Source: a virus
IMG/VR virus record: IMGVR_UViG_3300045120_000353
Span: 1-23,873 of that record
Reading direction: 5' to 3' (one strand)
DNA: 23,873 nucleotides
In this document: positions 1 to 8,008 of the stretch, piece after piece
How the letters are laid out: each line of letters starts with the position of its first letter
Position numbering within the stretch: position 1 is the stretch's first letter
Made by a program: the position numbers and the translations under genes
Notes under the pieces: generated by a model
Told to the model about the DNA's origin: nothing
Databases searched by the model: none
Seen by the model: only the letters and a program-made list of their open reading frames with translations

Positions 1-1
1 C

Positions 2-2005
2 TTCGTAGCCCCCTATTTCGCCCGCGACCTGGAGAACTGCTCGCGCTACTGCCACCAGTACCAGTTGACGGGCGGGGAGATCGCCAAGGGCATGGCGCTG
101 GGTGAGTTCCTGGAGCTCAAACTGCCGCGGCCGCCCATGACGGCGGATGACAACGACCGCAATTCCCCGCACTACATCGACGACCAGGCCGACCGGCGGG
201 TGCGTTCGTTGCATGACGAGGACGAGCTGTTCGACATCCTCGAGTACCACATCGACCTGAATCTGGCCGAAGGGGTGGACGAACTCGACGACGGGGGCTT
301 GACGCTGCCGTACATCGTCATCTGCGATAAGACCAGCCAGGAGATTCTGGCGGTGCGGCGCAACTGGAAGCAGAACGACGAGAACCGCAAGAAGCGCGTC
401 TGGTTTGCACACTACAAGTTCCTGCCCGGGCTGGGCTTCTACGGCTGGGGCTTCCTGCACGTCATTGGGAGCCTCGCGGAGGCCATCAGTGGGAGCGCAC
501 GGGCGCTGCTCGACTCGAGCCTCATGGCGACCGTCCAGGGCGGTTTCAGAGCCAAGGACGGGGCCAAGAAGGGCGGCTCGGTCGCGATTGAGCCGGGCAA
601 GTGGAAGGACATCGACTCGAGCTACGAGGAGCTCAGCAAGACGTTCTTCACCCCTCCGTTCAAGGAGCCGTCGACGGCGCTGCAGCAACTATTCCAGTCG
701 ATGGTCGCGGATGCGCGTCGCTTTGCCTCACTGACCGAGGTCCTGGTCGGCCAGGCGGACAACAAGGCGCCCGTTGGCACGACCCTTGCCCTGATCGAGC
801 AGTCGATGAAGCTGTTCACGGCGGTGCACAAGCGCATCTTCAACGCAGCGCGGGAGGAGTTCCGCATGCTGCGTGAACTCATCCACGACTTCAGCCCGCA
901 GGCGCAGTACCCGTACCACATGGAAGGCCAGTCCCAGATGGCCATGAAGGCCGATTTCGGGGACCACGTGTCCTTCGTGCCTGTCGCGGATCCGAACATC
1001 ATCAGCGACATCCAGCGCATCGCCCTGGCGCAGGCGGTCCTCGAGCTCGTCGACAAGCACCCGCAGTTGTACGGGCCGGAACAGCAGGTCGAGGCGCACA
1101 AGCGCTTCCTGCAGGCGTTGAAGGTGCCGGACTGGAAGAAGCTGGTGCCCAAACTGCCGCAGCCCAGCTACATCGACCCGGTGGGCGAGAACATGCTGAT
1201 GATGACCGGCAAGCCCGTGCGGGCGTACCCGGGCCAGCGCCACGACCTGCACAACCTGCTGCACGACCGCCAGGACCAGATCGCGCAGAACACGCTGCCG
1301 CCGGATCAGTACCAGATCGTGCATGCCGCGCTCATGTCGCACATTCGTGAACATTTGGCGTTACAGCAGTACGAACAGGTGAGCGCCGGCATGAAGGCCA
1401 GCCACAACGTGCCTCTGCCGCCCACGGACATCTACCAGGACAACGCGGCGCTGGATCCGCACATGGAGATGGCACTGTCGATCCTGGCCGCTCAGAACCT
1501 GCCGCCGGTGCCTCCACCGGTCCCCGGCTCGCAGGCCTCCACACAGGCGGGGGGTCCTCCGTCTGCCCAGGCGAATCCGCAGGTGGAGGCACAGCAGCAG
1601 GTCCAGGCCGACCAGTTGAAGACGGCCGCGGCCATCAAGGGCAAGGAAGCCGATACCCAGGCGAAGATCCAGCGCGATACGCACACGTTCACGGCGGACT
1701 ACAAGCAACGGGAGCTCGAGCACGAACAGAAGCTGCGGCATACGGAGGAAGAGCACCGCCAGCGCATGAAGCAGATCGACGATGAGACCGCGACCAGCAT
1801 CCTGCGCAAGCACGCAGCCAGCGTCGTGGAGCACAAGCACAAGCAGGTAGCGCACGTCTCGGCGCTCCAGTTCGACCGGCAGACCCACGATCAGGGGCTG
1901 CGGCACTCGAGGGCGACTAACCGGGAGTCGCTGCTGGCCAGTAAGGCGAAGCGATCGGCGATGAAGCCGAAGACCAACGGGGCGGCCCGGAAGAAAGCGG
2001 CATGA
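2..2005 (+). CDS. Portal protein, 5'-truncated by the window edge
   Basis: The reading frame is open from the first bases, and residues before the first TTG at 65 (FVAPYFARDLENC) read as normal coding sequence, so the gene starts outside the window. The visible 667 residues resemble large podovirus portal proteins, the dodecameric ring at the capsid vertex through which DNA enters and to which the tail attaches. Supporting stretches are the GLGFYGWGFLH and LLDSSLMATVQGGF segments, followed by a long helical region that typically lines the channel. After about visible residue 490 comes a Pro/Ala/Gln-rich linker. A highly charged predicted coiled coil follows (QRELEHEQKLRHTEEEHRQR region), with a Lys/Ala-rich end, comparable to the extended C-terminal barrels of some podovirus portals. 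The stop overlaps the next start (ATGA). Family assignment is by pattern recognition. Confidence 0.82.
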   Translation, partial: FVAPYFARDLENCSRYCHQYQLTGGEIAKGMALGEFLELKLPRPPMTADDNDRNSPHYIDDQADRRVRSLHDEDELFDILEYHIDLNLAEGVDELDDGGLTLPYIVICDKTSQEILAVRRNWKQNDENRKKRVWFAHYKFLPGLGFYGWGFLHVIGSLAEAISGSARALLDSSLMATVQGGFRAKDGAKKGGSVAIEPGKWKDIDSSYEELSKTFFTPPFKEPSTALQQLFQSMVADARRFASLTEVLVGQADNKAPVGTTLALIEQSMKLFTAVHKRIFNAAREEFRMLRELIHDFSPQAQYPYHMEGQSQMAMKADFGDHVSFVPVADPNIISDIQRIALAQAVLELVDKHPQLYGPEQQVEAHKRFLQALKVPDWKKLVPKLPQPSYIDPVGENMLMMTGKPVRAYPGQRHDLHNLLHDRQDQIAQNTLPPDQYQIVHAALMSHIREHLALQQYEQVSAGMKASHNVPLPPTDIYQDNAALDPHMEMALSILAAQNLPPVPPPVPGSQASTQAGGPPSAQANPQVEAQQQVQADQLKTAAAIKGKEADTQAKIQRDTHTFTADYKQRELEHEQKLRHTEEEHRQRMKQIDDETATSILRKHAASVVEHKHKQVAHVSALQFDRQTHDQGLRHSRATNRESLLASKAKRSAMKPKTNGAARKKAA

Positions 2006-2202
2006 GAGCACTCCCGCGCGTTCTGGCTCAGGGGTATCACCGCGAACTGTGGCAAGTGTTCCTGGCGGGTGACCTGCCGGACGCCTGCTGTGGGGAGTGC
2101 GCCGTCGGCAACACGGCTGACTGCGACGTCAACCCGCTGAAGCGACCGTTCACGCGGGGCGAGATTGCGCTGAAGCTGCTACAGGAGGGACTGACCCCAT
2201 GA
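2002..2202 (+). CDS. Small Cys-containing hypothetical protein (66 aa)
   Basis: This short ORF starts on an ATG that overlaps the portal stop (ATGA) and ends in another ATGA overlap with the next gene. Translational coupling on both sides argues that it is real. The product is soluble-looking, with a Cys cluster at residues 29-41 (CCGEC then a further Cys) that could bind metal, although no known zinc-finger spacing is evident. I do not recognise the family. Its place directly behind the portal suggests a virion-assembly or regulatory role, but that is inference from position only. Confidence 0.6.
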   Translation: MRALPRVLAQGYHRELWQVFLAGDLPDACCGECAVGNTADCDVNPLKRPFTRGEIALKLLQEGLTP

Positions 2203-2447
2203 GCCTGGATCTGCAGCAGCGCGTGCAGCCGTTCGGTCTGCTGCTGGTCAACCTGGGGGACCGCGTGCGCATCGGCTCACCTGGTCGGTACATCGATTTC
2301 GCGGACCGGAAGGCGGCCGAGGCGGCTGTCAGCCTGCTCGAAATGGTTTCGCCCGAACGGCGGGCCATCGAGCCGCTGCCGTTCAAGGAGCCATCGCCGG
2401 AGCTTTTCAGGCTGCTCGAGGAGACGCGCAAGCGTCACGACACATGA
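2199..2447 (+). CDS. Small hypothetical protein (82 aa)
   Basis: An ATG start overlaps the previous stop, and an AGGAGGG ribosome-binding sequence lies upstream at about 2181-2187. The product is a small mixed alpha/beta protein with a helical, charged C-terminus (LFRLLEETRKRHDT). No family is recognised. It sits second in a run of four tiny coupled genes between the portal and the structural genes and ends with another ATGA overlap at 2444. Confidence 0.6.
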   Translation: MSLDLQQRVQPFGLLLVNLGDRVRIGSPGRYIDFADRKAAEAAVSLLEMVSPERRAIEPLPFKEPSPELFRLLEETRKRHDT

Positions 2448-2713
2448 AGTACCACCCCCTCCCGGTGCGCTGTTCGTTGTGCGAGGTGTCCCTCGAGGAC
2501 TGCGCCGCGCGTCTCGCGCCCGCGTTCGTCTACACGCTGACCGTGCACCCCACGCAACTGGTCTGGACGCGGCAACTGCTCAAGAAGATGGGGGCCGCGG
2601 TCCAAGACAACCCCTTTGCGCCATACGTGAACGTCCTCACGGATGTGACCCTGGAGCGCGGGGAGTGGCACTTGAGCGACGGCAACGCGGCCGTGGGGAC
2701 GCTGGGCGTATGA
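2444..2713 (+). CDS. Small hypothetical protein (89 aa)
   Basis: The ATG overlaps the preceding stop, and the gene ends in an ATGA overlap at 2710. The N-terminus carries Cys10, Cys13 and Cys20, a CxxC-like pair plus a third Cys. The remainder looks like a small folded domain (FVYTLTVHPTQLVW). I do not recognise the family. The coupled arrangement and the coding-like composition are the evidence that it is a gene. Confidence 0.55.
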   Translation: MKYHPLPVRCSLCEVSLEDCAARLAPAFVYTLTVHPTQLVWTRQLLKKMGAAVQDNPFAPYVNVLTDVTLERGEWHLSDGNAAVGTLGV

Positions 2714-2931
2714 AGCACCGACCTACAGCCCAGGCGGCGCGCTCGTATCTGTTCCAGCGCCATCCGAACGGGTTCGGCATCAACCCGCACAAGTTTGCGG
2801 CCGCCAGTCACGAGACTGGAGCCTCGTTCGACGACCTGATCAAGTTCATTTCCCGCATGTACGCAGGCGGGGCCCAGCAATCCACCTTCCGCCAGCAGGA
2901 CATCTCTGCTGCTGCAGCCACAGGAGCCTGA
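2710..2931 (+). CDS. Small hypothetical protein (73 aa)
   Basis: A longer open frame exists upstream, but it lies inside the previous gene. The ATG at 2710 overlaps that gene's stop (ATGA), following the pattern of the three preceding genes, so it is taken as the true start. The product MKHRPTAQAARSY... has a probable helix around residues 38-53 (GASFDDLIKFISRMY) and an Ala-rich end. No function is recognised. It closes the run of coupled tiny genes behind the portal. Confidence 0.55.
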   Translation: MKHRPTAQAARSYLFQRHPNGFGINPHKFAAASHETGASFDDLIKFISRMYAGGAQQSTFRQQDISAAAATGA

Positions 2932-2933
2932 CG

Positions 2934-3305
2934 ATGACACGCGCGAACACTGAACGACCAGACAAGGGCGGCGGGCATACCGACGCGCTCGAGAGCGGGA
3001 TGCCGAGCGATCGCAAGAGCGAGGGTGCCGGTCCCGCAGGTGAGTACCAGGGCATCAAGCCCAGCAGCTCACCGAATCGCCTGGAGAAGGGCGACTACCC
3101 GGAGCCGGGCGACGACACCGCCGGCGGTGGGGCGCACAACCATCGGATTCTGCCGCCCCCCTCGGCCGAGGACGCTGGGGGTCGTGGCAGTGCGAACGCC
3201 AAGGGCGTCATCGGTGACGGCCGCGGTCTGTCGGGCAAGTTCTGCGGAACCATGGGCGACGGCGCCAAGGGTGAGCCGAAGGGCAAGGGGTACGTGGGCG
3301 GCTGA
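2934..3305 (+). CDS. Gly/Pro-rich disordered hypothetical protein (123 aa)
   Basis: An AGGAG sequence lies about 9 bases before the ATG. The product is rich in Gly, Asp, Pro, Ser and Lys, with almost no hydrophobic core, and reads as intrinsically disordered. Its C-terminus (KGEPKGKGYVGG) is basic and Gly-rich. Similar low-complexity small proteins occur near portal and scaffold genes in short-tailed phages, but no function can be given. The stop overlaps the next start (TGATG). Confidence 0.55.
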   Translation: MTRANTERPDKGGGHTDALESGMPSDRKSEGAGPAGEYQGIKPSSSPNRLEKGDYPEPGDDTAGGGAHNHRILPPPSAEDAGGRGSANAKGVIGDGRGLSGKFCGTMGDGAKGEPKGKGYVGG

Positions 3306-3586
3306 TGAGCGCAGAGCTCCCCATCCACGTGCAGATGCTGCTGGCCCTGAAGATTCAGGTGCAGACGCGGCAACGGGAGCACGAGCGACGGGTGGGTAAG
3401 GGGCTCGAGGACAGGGAGTACCAGCGCCACGTGGGGCGCATCGCGGAGTGCGAGGTCCAGGCCTCTGCGATCGACGAGATGCTGAAGACCGACCTGGACG
3501 ACGTATCGGACTACTTGGAGCAAGCGAAAAGTGACAACGAAGGGCAGCGCCGTACGACGCGCACTCGACGAGCTCAACGAACGTAA
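3305..3586 (+). CDS. Small helical hypothetical protein (93 aa)
   Basis: The start is coupled to the previous stop (TGATG at 3303-3307). The protein is predicted to be mostly helical and charged, from LLALKIQVQTRQREHERRV through a KTDLDDVSDYLEQAK segment, consistent with a small coiled-coil protein. Its last 56 bases overlap the next gene in another frame, and its tail (RRTTRTRRAQRT) is Arg/Thr-rich, as often happens when a terminus is constrained by an overlapping gene. No family is recognised. Confidence 0.55.
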   Translation: MSAELPIHVQMLLALKIQVQTRQREHERRVGKGLEDREYQRHVGRIAECEVQASAIDEMLKTDLDDVSDYLEQAKSDNEGQRRTTRTRRAQRT

Positions 3587-3965
3587 GAGCCTGCAGCCCA
3601 TCACCCAGGGCGAGATCAACGACCTGGGCCAGGTGGCGCTGTGGCGAATCCTGCTGGAGCCGTACGTCCCGCGGAAGCGCGGGATGATTGAGCGGCCTCC
3701 GGAGGTGGATCAGGCCGAGCGGATCATCTCGAAGGTGGGTCGCGTGGTGCAGGTGGGCTGCTTTGCGTACCACTCCAAAACGGCTTCCGGTCTGAACTTG
3801 GCGGATGCGCGGGAGAAGGCGGAAGTCGGCCAGTACTGGCTGCACGAGATGTACGCCGGCCAGGAGGTGCACCTGCGGTCGGGGCACATCCTGCGAATCA
3901 TGACCGAGACCGAACTGCTGATGCGGGTGAACGACCCGGATCTGATCAAAGGTTACGCAGAGTAA
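3531..3965 (+). CDS. GroES-like (chaperonin-10 fold) protein
   Basis: The GTG start has a GGAG about 10 bases upstream, inside the preceding gene. The 144-residue product has a helical N-terminal extension (residues 1-35). A segment patterned like GroES follows: a beta-strand ALWRILLEPYVPRK (37-49), a loop in the place of the GroES mobile loop, then GRVVQVG (70-76). It ends with VGQYWLHEMYAGQEVHLRSGH and ILRIMTETELLMRV, matching the order in GroES of a 'VGD-V-F--Y-G-EV' strand and a final 'Y-IL-E-DILA' strand. Phages such as T4 (gp31) encode co-chaperonins that help fold capsid protein, which fits a location just before the scaffold and capsid genes. The match is to the fold pattern rather than to exact residues. 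Confidence 0.5.
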   Translation: MTTKGSAVRRALDELNERKSLQPITQGEINDLGQVALWRILLEPYVPRKRGMIERPPEVDQAERIISKVGRVVQVGCFAYHSKTASGLNLADAREKAEVGQYWLHEMYAGQEVHLRSGHILRIMTETELLMRVNDPDLIKGYAE

Positions 3966-4001
3966 CCATCACACACACGGCTCTAGGGCCGGGGGTACGC
4001 A

Positions 4002-5336
4002 ATGGCTAAGGCCAAACGACGAAACGTGAAGACACATCCGAAAGTACGCGACGAGGAGGACACCGACACGTTCGTGGATCCCAGTCGCGAGGACCAGACC
4101 GCGGGCAATCCGGATGCCGGGCGCACGGAGGTTGTGAACATCTTCGGCGGGGATGAAGTCGTTGACACCGGCACCGTCGACATGAACTCTCAGGCCGAGG
4201 GCGATGCACGGAGCATGGCCCAGGAGGAGGGCAGCGATGGCGGCAACGATGTGGGCGGCAACGACAGCCGCCAGCGCGCTGATGTGGCTCAGCGAGCACG
4301 GAGTAATGCAGATTCGCGGCAAGAAGGCCGAAATGGTGATTCTCGACGATCTGCACGAGGAGATGGAGGCGAGGATGACGGCGCCTACTCCCAGAGAGTC
4401 CGCAAGCGGGTTGCTCGCGAGCGTGCTCTCGTCAATCGCGAACGTGCGCTCCGAGAGGCTACCCAGCGCGAACTCGGGGAAGAGCGGGCCGCGCGCCAGC
4501 AGCTTGCCGAACGCATTGCTCGGATCGAGCGTGCGCAGACAGAAGTCACTGGCCATGCAGATGTCAAAGCGCTGCAGACCGAAATTGCAGGTCTTGCGCC
4601 CCAGATTGCTGCGGCCACGGAAGCGGGGAACACCAGCCAGGCGCTAGCGTTGCAAATCAAGGTCGGCGAGCTCCAGTCGAAACTGGCCGTCCTTGAGTAC
4701 GACCTGCGGCAGAAGCAGGCGGCCGCTGCGGCCAATCCCGGGCGCCAGGAGCAGACGCAGGAGCGGCGCACCGACACCTCCAGTGAAGTAGCGCCTGAAG
4801 CTGCGGCCTCTGCCGAGGCCTTCAAGAAGGCCAACCGGCACTGGTGGAATCGCAGCGCCAATCGCAACGCCCGTGACGATGCGGTCACCATCGACCGCGA
4901 AATCCTCGAGGAGTTGCGCACCGGCGACCTGGACTTCGAGCCATACAGCGATGAGCACTGGGAGGAGGTGGCTAGGCGCCTGCATCAGACCTATCCGGAC
5001 TTGGAACTGCAGGACCTGGACGGGGAGGCCTACCAGTTTGACGAGGAGGAGAACGAGAACGTGGACGAACGAGGCGGCGGCCGACGCAACACCCAGCAGC
5101 AGCAGCGCGGACGCTCACCTACGGGCGCCCCTGGCCAGAACGGCCGGCGCAACCAGTCGACTCTCGACATGGCCCGACGCGGCCAAGTGGTCCTGGACCA
5201 GGAGGACTTCAACACCATGCGCACGTTCAAGATGGACACGAACGACCCGGTGGCGAAGAAGTACATGGCCAAAGAGAAGGCCCGTTCCATCCTGACCGGC
5301 GCGCGTACGTCCGGTGACTCACGAGGTAATCGCTAA
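4002..5336 (+). CDS. Scaffold-like capsid assembly protein
   Basis: This 444-residue protein has the build of a phage scaffold. It has an acidic, Gly/Asp/Ser-rich disordered N-terminal third (1-125). A long predicted coiled coil follows (about 126-240, RVARERALVNRERALREATQ and later repeats), then a short conserved-looking block (NRHWWNRSANRNARDDAVTI). The acidic region LELQDLDGEAYQFDEEENEN is followed by a basic, Gln/Arg-rich C-terminus. The end contains DTNDPVAKKYMAKEKARSIL, a type of segment I associate with scaffold C-termini that bind coat protein. It lies upstream of the capsid gene, as scaffolds normally do. A GGGGG sequence precedes the ATG, and a TAATG overlap joins it to the next gene. 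The function is inferred from composition and position. Confidence 0.6.
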   Translation: MAKAKRRNVKTHPKVRDEEDTDTFVDPSREDQTAGNPDAGRTEVVNIFGGDEVVDTGTVDMNSQAEGDARSMAQEEGSDGGNDVGGNDSRQRADVAQRARSNADSRQEGRNGDSRRSARGDGGEDDGAYSQRVRKRVARERALVNRERALREATQRELGEERAARQQLAERIARIERAQTEVTGHADVKALQTEIAGLAPQIAAATEAGNTSQALALQIKVGELQSKLAVLEYDLRQKQAAAAANPGRQEQTQERRTDTSSEVAPEAAASAEAFKKANRHWWNRSANRNARDDAVTIDREILEELRTGDLDFEPYSDEHWEEVARRLHQTYPDLELQDLDGEAYQFDEEENENVDERGGGRRNTQQQQRGRSPTGAPGQNGRRNQSTLDMARRGQVVLDQEDFNTMRTFKMDTNDPVAKKYMAKEKARSILTGARTSGDSRGNR

Positions 5337-6115
5337 TGGCCGCTGCAACCCGCGCGAAAGCGAAGCAAATCGGTCCCGCCCCAGTCGTGCTGCGCACCGT
5401 GGTGACCGGTCCCGACGATCCGACCCTGCCGCAGGCAGCCCCTCGAGGGCGTGACCAGCGCATCCGAGGGGATGCGGTCTCAGACGAGATCATTGAGGCT
5501 GCGGTGAGCCGGGCGGCCAGTGCGAAGGGCCGGGCCGAGACCGTCAAGCGCGAGAAGGCCACCCCGAAGCGCAAACAGACACATGCGGTGCACGAGGAAG
5601 ACGTGCACCAAGGAAACGAATCTGCTCGTCAGGTCGATGCGCGAGATGAAATCGACCGTGACAGTGAAGTGCCGAATGCCTGGCGCCCCCCCTCGAGACT
5701 CGATGCCCCGCCTGCGCGGTCGGGCTTCGTGAATCGGTGGGTGCGCTACCGGGCCGGCAACGATGAAGATGCCGAGCATTTTGAAGACATGCTCGATGAA
5801 GGCTGGCGCCCCGTGAAGCGTTCTCGCGTGCGACGGGTGCATGAACTGACGGCCAGCACTCATGGGAAGTACGGGCAGTACTACGTCAAGCGCGGGCTCA
5901 TCCTGATGGAGATGGCCGAGGTGCTGCAGTTGCAGCGCGATCGGTACTTCAAGCAGATGCAGAAGCAGATGAACCGCGGCGTCGACCAGAACCTATTCAA
6001 GATCAATTCCCGTGTGATGCCGCTGATGAAACCCGAGAGGAGTACTCGGGTGACACATGTGGCACGGCGGGGACGGCTCGAGGATGCGGTTCCGGGCGAG
6101 GAAGCGGACGCGTAA
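5336..6115 (+). CDS. Conserved phage head-region protein, unknown role
   Basis: The start overlaps the stop of the scaffold-like gene (TAATG). The first 115 residues are basic and disordered. The C-terminal part carries a motif set that I recall from many uncharacterised phage proteins next to capsid genes: RPPSRLDAP (117-125), FVNRWVR (131-137), a DEGWRPVK block (154-161), then RGLILMEMAEVLQLQRDRYF (186-205). It ends with VDQNLF and MPLMKPERSTRVT. Related proteins are usually annotated only as hypothetical or structural. A role in capsid assembly, perhaps together with the scaffold-like protein, is suggested only by the coupling and neighbourhood. Confidence 0.6.
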   Translation: MAAATRAKAKQIGPAPVVLRTVVTGPDDPTLPQAAPRGRDQRIRGDAVSDEIIEAAVSRAASAKGRAETVKREKATPKRKQTHAVHEEDVHQGNESARQVDARDEIDRDSEVPNAWRPPSRLDAPPARSGFVNRWVRYRAGNDEDAEHFEDMLDEGWRPVKRSRVRRVHELTASTHGKYGQYYVKRGLILMEMAEVLQLQRDRYFKQMQKQMNRGVDQNLFKINSRVMPLMKPERSTRVTHVARRGRLEDAVPGEEADA

Positions 6116-6157
6116 GCGGCCGTATTGACCCAATTCCAGTAACTGAACGGAGTACCT

Positions 6158-6733
6158 ATGGCTAACGTCAACGCACCCAACGGCTTCCAGGCCGTTAAAC
6201 ACCAGCGTGGCGGGACCGTGAACCGCCGCGTGCGATATCACATTGCGGGGGCTTACGGCACCGCTGTGTACAACGGCGATGCGGTCGAACCCACCACGAC
6301 CAGCAAGAACATCATCCGCCCCACGGCGGCCACGGATCGCCTGATTGGCATCTTCGACAACTGCTACTACCTGGATCCGAACCAGTCAGCACCGCAGTAC
6401 AACCGCGTCTGGCCGGCGGCTCAGGCGCTCGTCACCGGATCGGTGTGCGATGCCTGGGTGATTGATGACCCCAGCGCGCTGTTCGAGGTGCAGGTGTCGG
6501 CCGCGTTCGTGCTGGCGAACATCGGCTCGCTTGCAGACCTGGTCATCGGTACGGGCAACGCCTTTACCAAGACCAGCGGTGATGCCATCGACTCCACGAC
6601 CCTGGATGCCTCCGGGACCGTGTTCAAGGTGATGGACATCATCAATCGGCCTGACAACGCCGTGGGCTCGTTCGCACGAGTCCAGGTGATGATCAGCAAG
6701 CACTACCTCGCCGGCGCGATGACCGGAATCTAA
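6158..6733 (+). CDS. Probable capsid decoration/structural protein
   Basis: A GGAG sequence precedes the ATG at 6158. The 191-residue protein begins MANVNAPNGFQAVKHQRGG, an opening typical of small phage virion proteins (the 'NAPxGFxPV' start) encoded next to the major capsid gene. The rest is rich in short beta-strands (AVYNGDAVEPT, RLIGIFDNCYYLD, FEVQVSAAFVL, GTVFKVMDIIN), with a final ARVQVMISKHYL strand, consistent with a decoration or cement protein. It could instead be an alternative coat subunit. Family recall, not a search, supports the call. Confidence 0.6.
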   Translation: MANVNAPNGFQAVKHQRGGTVNRRVRYHIAGAYGTAVYNGDAVEPTTTSKNIIRPTAATDRLIGIFDNCYYLDPNQSAPQYNRVWPAAQALVTGSVCDAWVIDDPSALFEVQVSAAFVLANIGSLADLVIGTGNAFTKTSGDAIDSTTLDASGTVFKVMDIINRPDNAVGSFARVQVMISKHYLAGAMTGI

Positions 6734-6750
6734 GGGAGCACGCCATCTTG

Positions 6751-7650
6751 ATGAACCGCAGTGACTTTCGGCGTCAGCTCCAAGAGGGGTTGAACGCCGT
6801 TTTCGGTATGGAGTACGACCGCTACCCGGAAGAGTGGCGCGATATCTTCGACGTCGAGACGTCGCAGAAGGCGTACGAAGAGGACGTCCTGATGTACGGT
6901 CTGGGTGAGGCCCAGATCAAGGACGAGGGCGATGCAATCGCCTACGACGAGGGTGCGGAGTCCTACACCGCCCGTTACAACCACCAGACGATCGCGCTGG
7001 CGTTCGCCATCACGGAAGAGGCTGAAGAGGACGGCCTGTATGGGTCCATCGGCCAGAAGATGAGCCGCGGCCTGTCGCGCAGTTTCCTGCAGACCAAGGA
7101 GGTCTTCGGCGCCAACGTCCTGAACAACGGCCAGTCGGCGTCCTTTCCGGGCGGCGATGGTGTGGCGCTGTTCTCGGTGGCTCACCCGCTGGCCAACGGC
7201 TCGGTGCTCAGCAACACGCTGGCAACCCCTGCCGACCTGGCCGAGGCGGCCATGGAGGCCTTGCTCACGCAGATCAGTCAGTGGACGGACGAGCGGGGCA
7301 TCCCGATCAAGCCGGACATCCTGCGGCTGATCATCCCGACCCAGTTGCAGTTCGTGGCCACGCGCCTCTTGATGACCCCGTACCAGCCAGATACGGGCGA
7401 CAACAACATCAATGCGATCTTCAAACTGGGTTCGATCCGAGACGGCTTCTCGGTCAACCACCGGCTGACGGACCCGCGTAACTGGTTCTTCAAGACGAAC
7501 GTCCCGGATGGCTTGAAGCACTTCGTGCGTAAGGCGATCAGCGGCGGCGTCGAGGGGGACTTTGAGACCGGCAACATGCGGTACAAAAAGCGGGAACGTT
7601 ACAGTTTTGGCTGGACGGACTGGCGCGGCGCGGCTTCGGGAGGGCCATAG
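6751..7650 (+). CDS. Major capsid protein, Mu gpT-like
   Basis: The ATG at 6751 is chosen. An in-frame TTG directly before it (6748) would add one residue, and AAGGGAG at 6732-6738 could serve either. The 299-residue product matches the pattern of Mu gpT-like major head proteins: RDIFDVETSQKAYEEDVLM (30-48), the GLGEAQIKDEGDAIAYDEGA block, YTARYNHQTIALAFAITEEA (72-91), then EEDGLYGSIGQKM. A middle segment contains LFSVAHPLANG and a late NHRLTDPRNWFFKT. This family adopts the HK97 coat fold and forms the icosahedral shell. The gene ends in TAG and is followed by an intrinsic terminator, fitting a highly expressed gene at the end of a transcription unit. Confidence 0.85.
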   Translation: MNRSDFRRQLQEGLNAVFGMEYDRYPEEWRDIFDVETSQKAYEEDVLMYGLGEAQIKDEGDAIAYDEGAESYTARYNHQTIALAFAITEEAEEDGLYGSIGQKMSRGLSRSFLQTKEVFGANVLNNGQSASFPGGDGVALFSVAHPLANGSVLSNTLATPADLAEAAMEALLTQISQWTDERGIPIKPDILRLIIPTQLQFVATRLLMTPYQPDTGDNNINAIFKLGSIRDGFSVNHRLTDPRNWFFKTNVPDGLKHFVRKAISGGVEGDFETGNMRYKKRERYSFGWTDWRGAASGGP

Positions 7651-7702
7651 TTCTCGAGCAATCCCTAACCACGGTAATGAGACCCCGTGGGGTGGGTTTT
7701 GG

Positions 7703-7732
7703 CCCGGGCGGCGCAAGTCGCTCGGGTGTTTT
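7703..7732 (+). terminator. Intrinsic terminator after the capsid gene
   Basis: An 8-bp stem (CCCGGGCG 7703-7710 with CGCTCGGG 7719-7726, one G-U pair) has an 8-base loop and is followed by TGTTTT. Immediately upstream, ACCCC at 7682-7686 can pair with GGGGT at 7689-7693, followed by GGGTTTT, giving a second, tighter hairpin. Together they sit in the longest non-coding gap of the head region, between the capsid stop and the next ribosome-binding site. Confidence 0.65.
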
Positions 7733-7751
7733 AGCAACGGAAGGAGCACGC

Positions 7752-7949
7752 ATGCGCATTTCAATCTCCAAGAGCGGTGAGCGGGACACGGTTATTAAGG
7801 ACCTGTTGAGCGACACCAGTCCCGACACCCAGTCCATCAGCAAGGCCGTAGCGGATCACCTGCAAGAAAAGGCGGCGCCTGGGTCGGTCAGCGTGAGCAT
7901 CACCGGCTCGGTCCAGTACTCGCGGAGGCCTGCCGACGAGCAAGGCTGA
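7752..7949 (+). CDS. Small hypothetical protein (65 aa)
   Basis: The frame is open further upstream, but through the terminator hairpins. The ATG at 7752 has a strong GGAAGGAG sequence about 5 bases before it and is the clear start. The product MRISISKSGERDTVIKDLLSDT... is small and soluble, with one likely helix (QSISKAVADHLQEKA) and a final strand. No family is recognised. Being first behind the terminator, it probably opens a new transcription unit or depends on readthrough. Confidence 0.6.
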   Translation: MRISISKSGERDTVIKDLLSDTSPDTQSISKAVADHLQEKAAPGSVSVSITGSVQYSRRPADEQG

Positions 7950-7992
7950 GCGTCAATCCACTTAAGTCACTGACGCAGGTAGCCATTCCTGC
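7950..7992 (+). promoter_or_regulatory. Two overlapping hairpins in an intergenic gap
   Basis: GCGTCA (7950-7955) pairs with TGACGC (7971-7976). GCAGG (7975-7979) pairs with CCTGC (7988-7992). The two hairpins share bases 7975-7976, so they partly exclude each other. They fill the short gap before the ribosome-binding site of the next gene. There is no U-run, so this is not a standard terminator, and a regulatory role is only a possibility. Confidence 0.3.
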
Positions 7993-8008
7993 GGTTATGG
8001 AGCTGTCA

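Noticed and set aside
405-876. Alternative + strand frames inside the portal gene
   Set aside because: They are Arg/Ser-rich shadows of the portal in other frames with no ribosome-binding sites.
3069-3887. 272-residue open frame on the - strand
   Set aside because: It spans three well-supported + strand genes, is low-complexity in Arg, Pro and Ala, and has no ribosome-binding context.
6125-6158. Possible promoter before the decoration-protein gene (TTGACC)
   Set aside because: No acceptable -10 element lies at the right distance before the start codon.
6730-7764. 344-residue open frame on the - strand opposite the capsid gene
   Set aside because: It mirrors the capsid gene's codon periodicity in GC-rich DNA, runs through the terminator, and its translation (Arg/Val/Leu/His-rich) has no recognisable domain.
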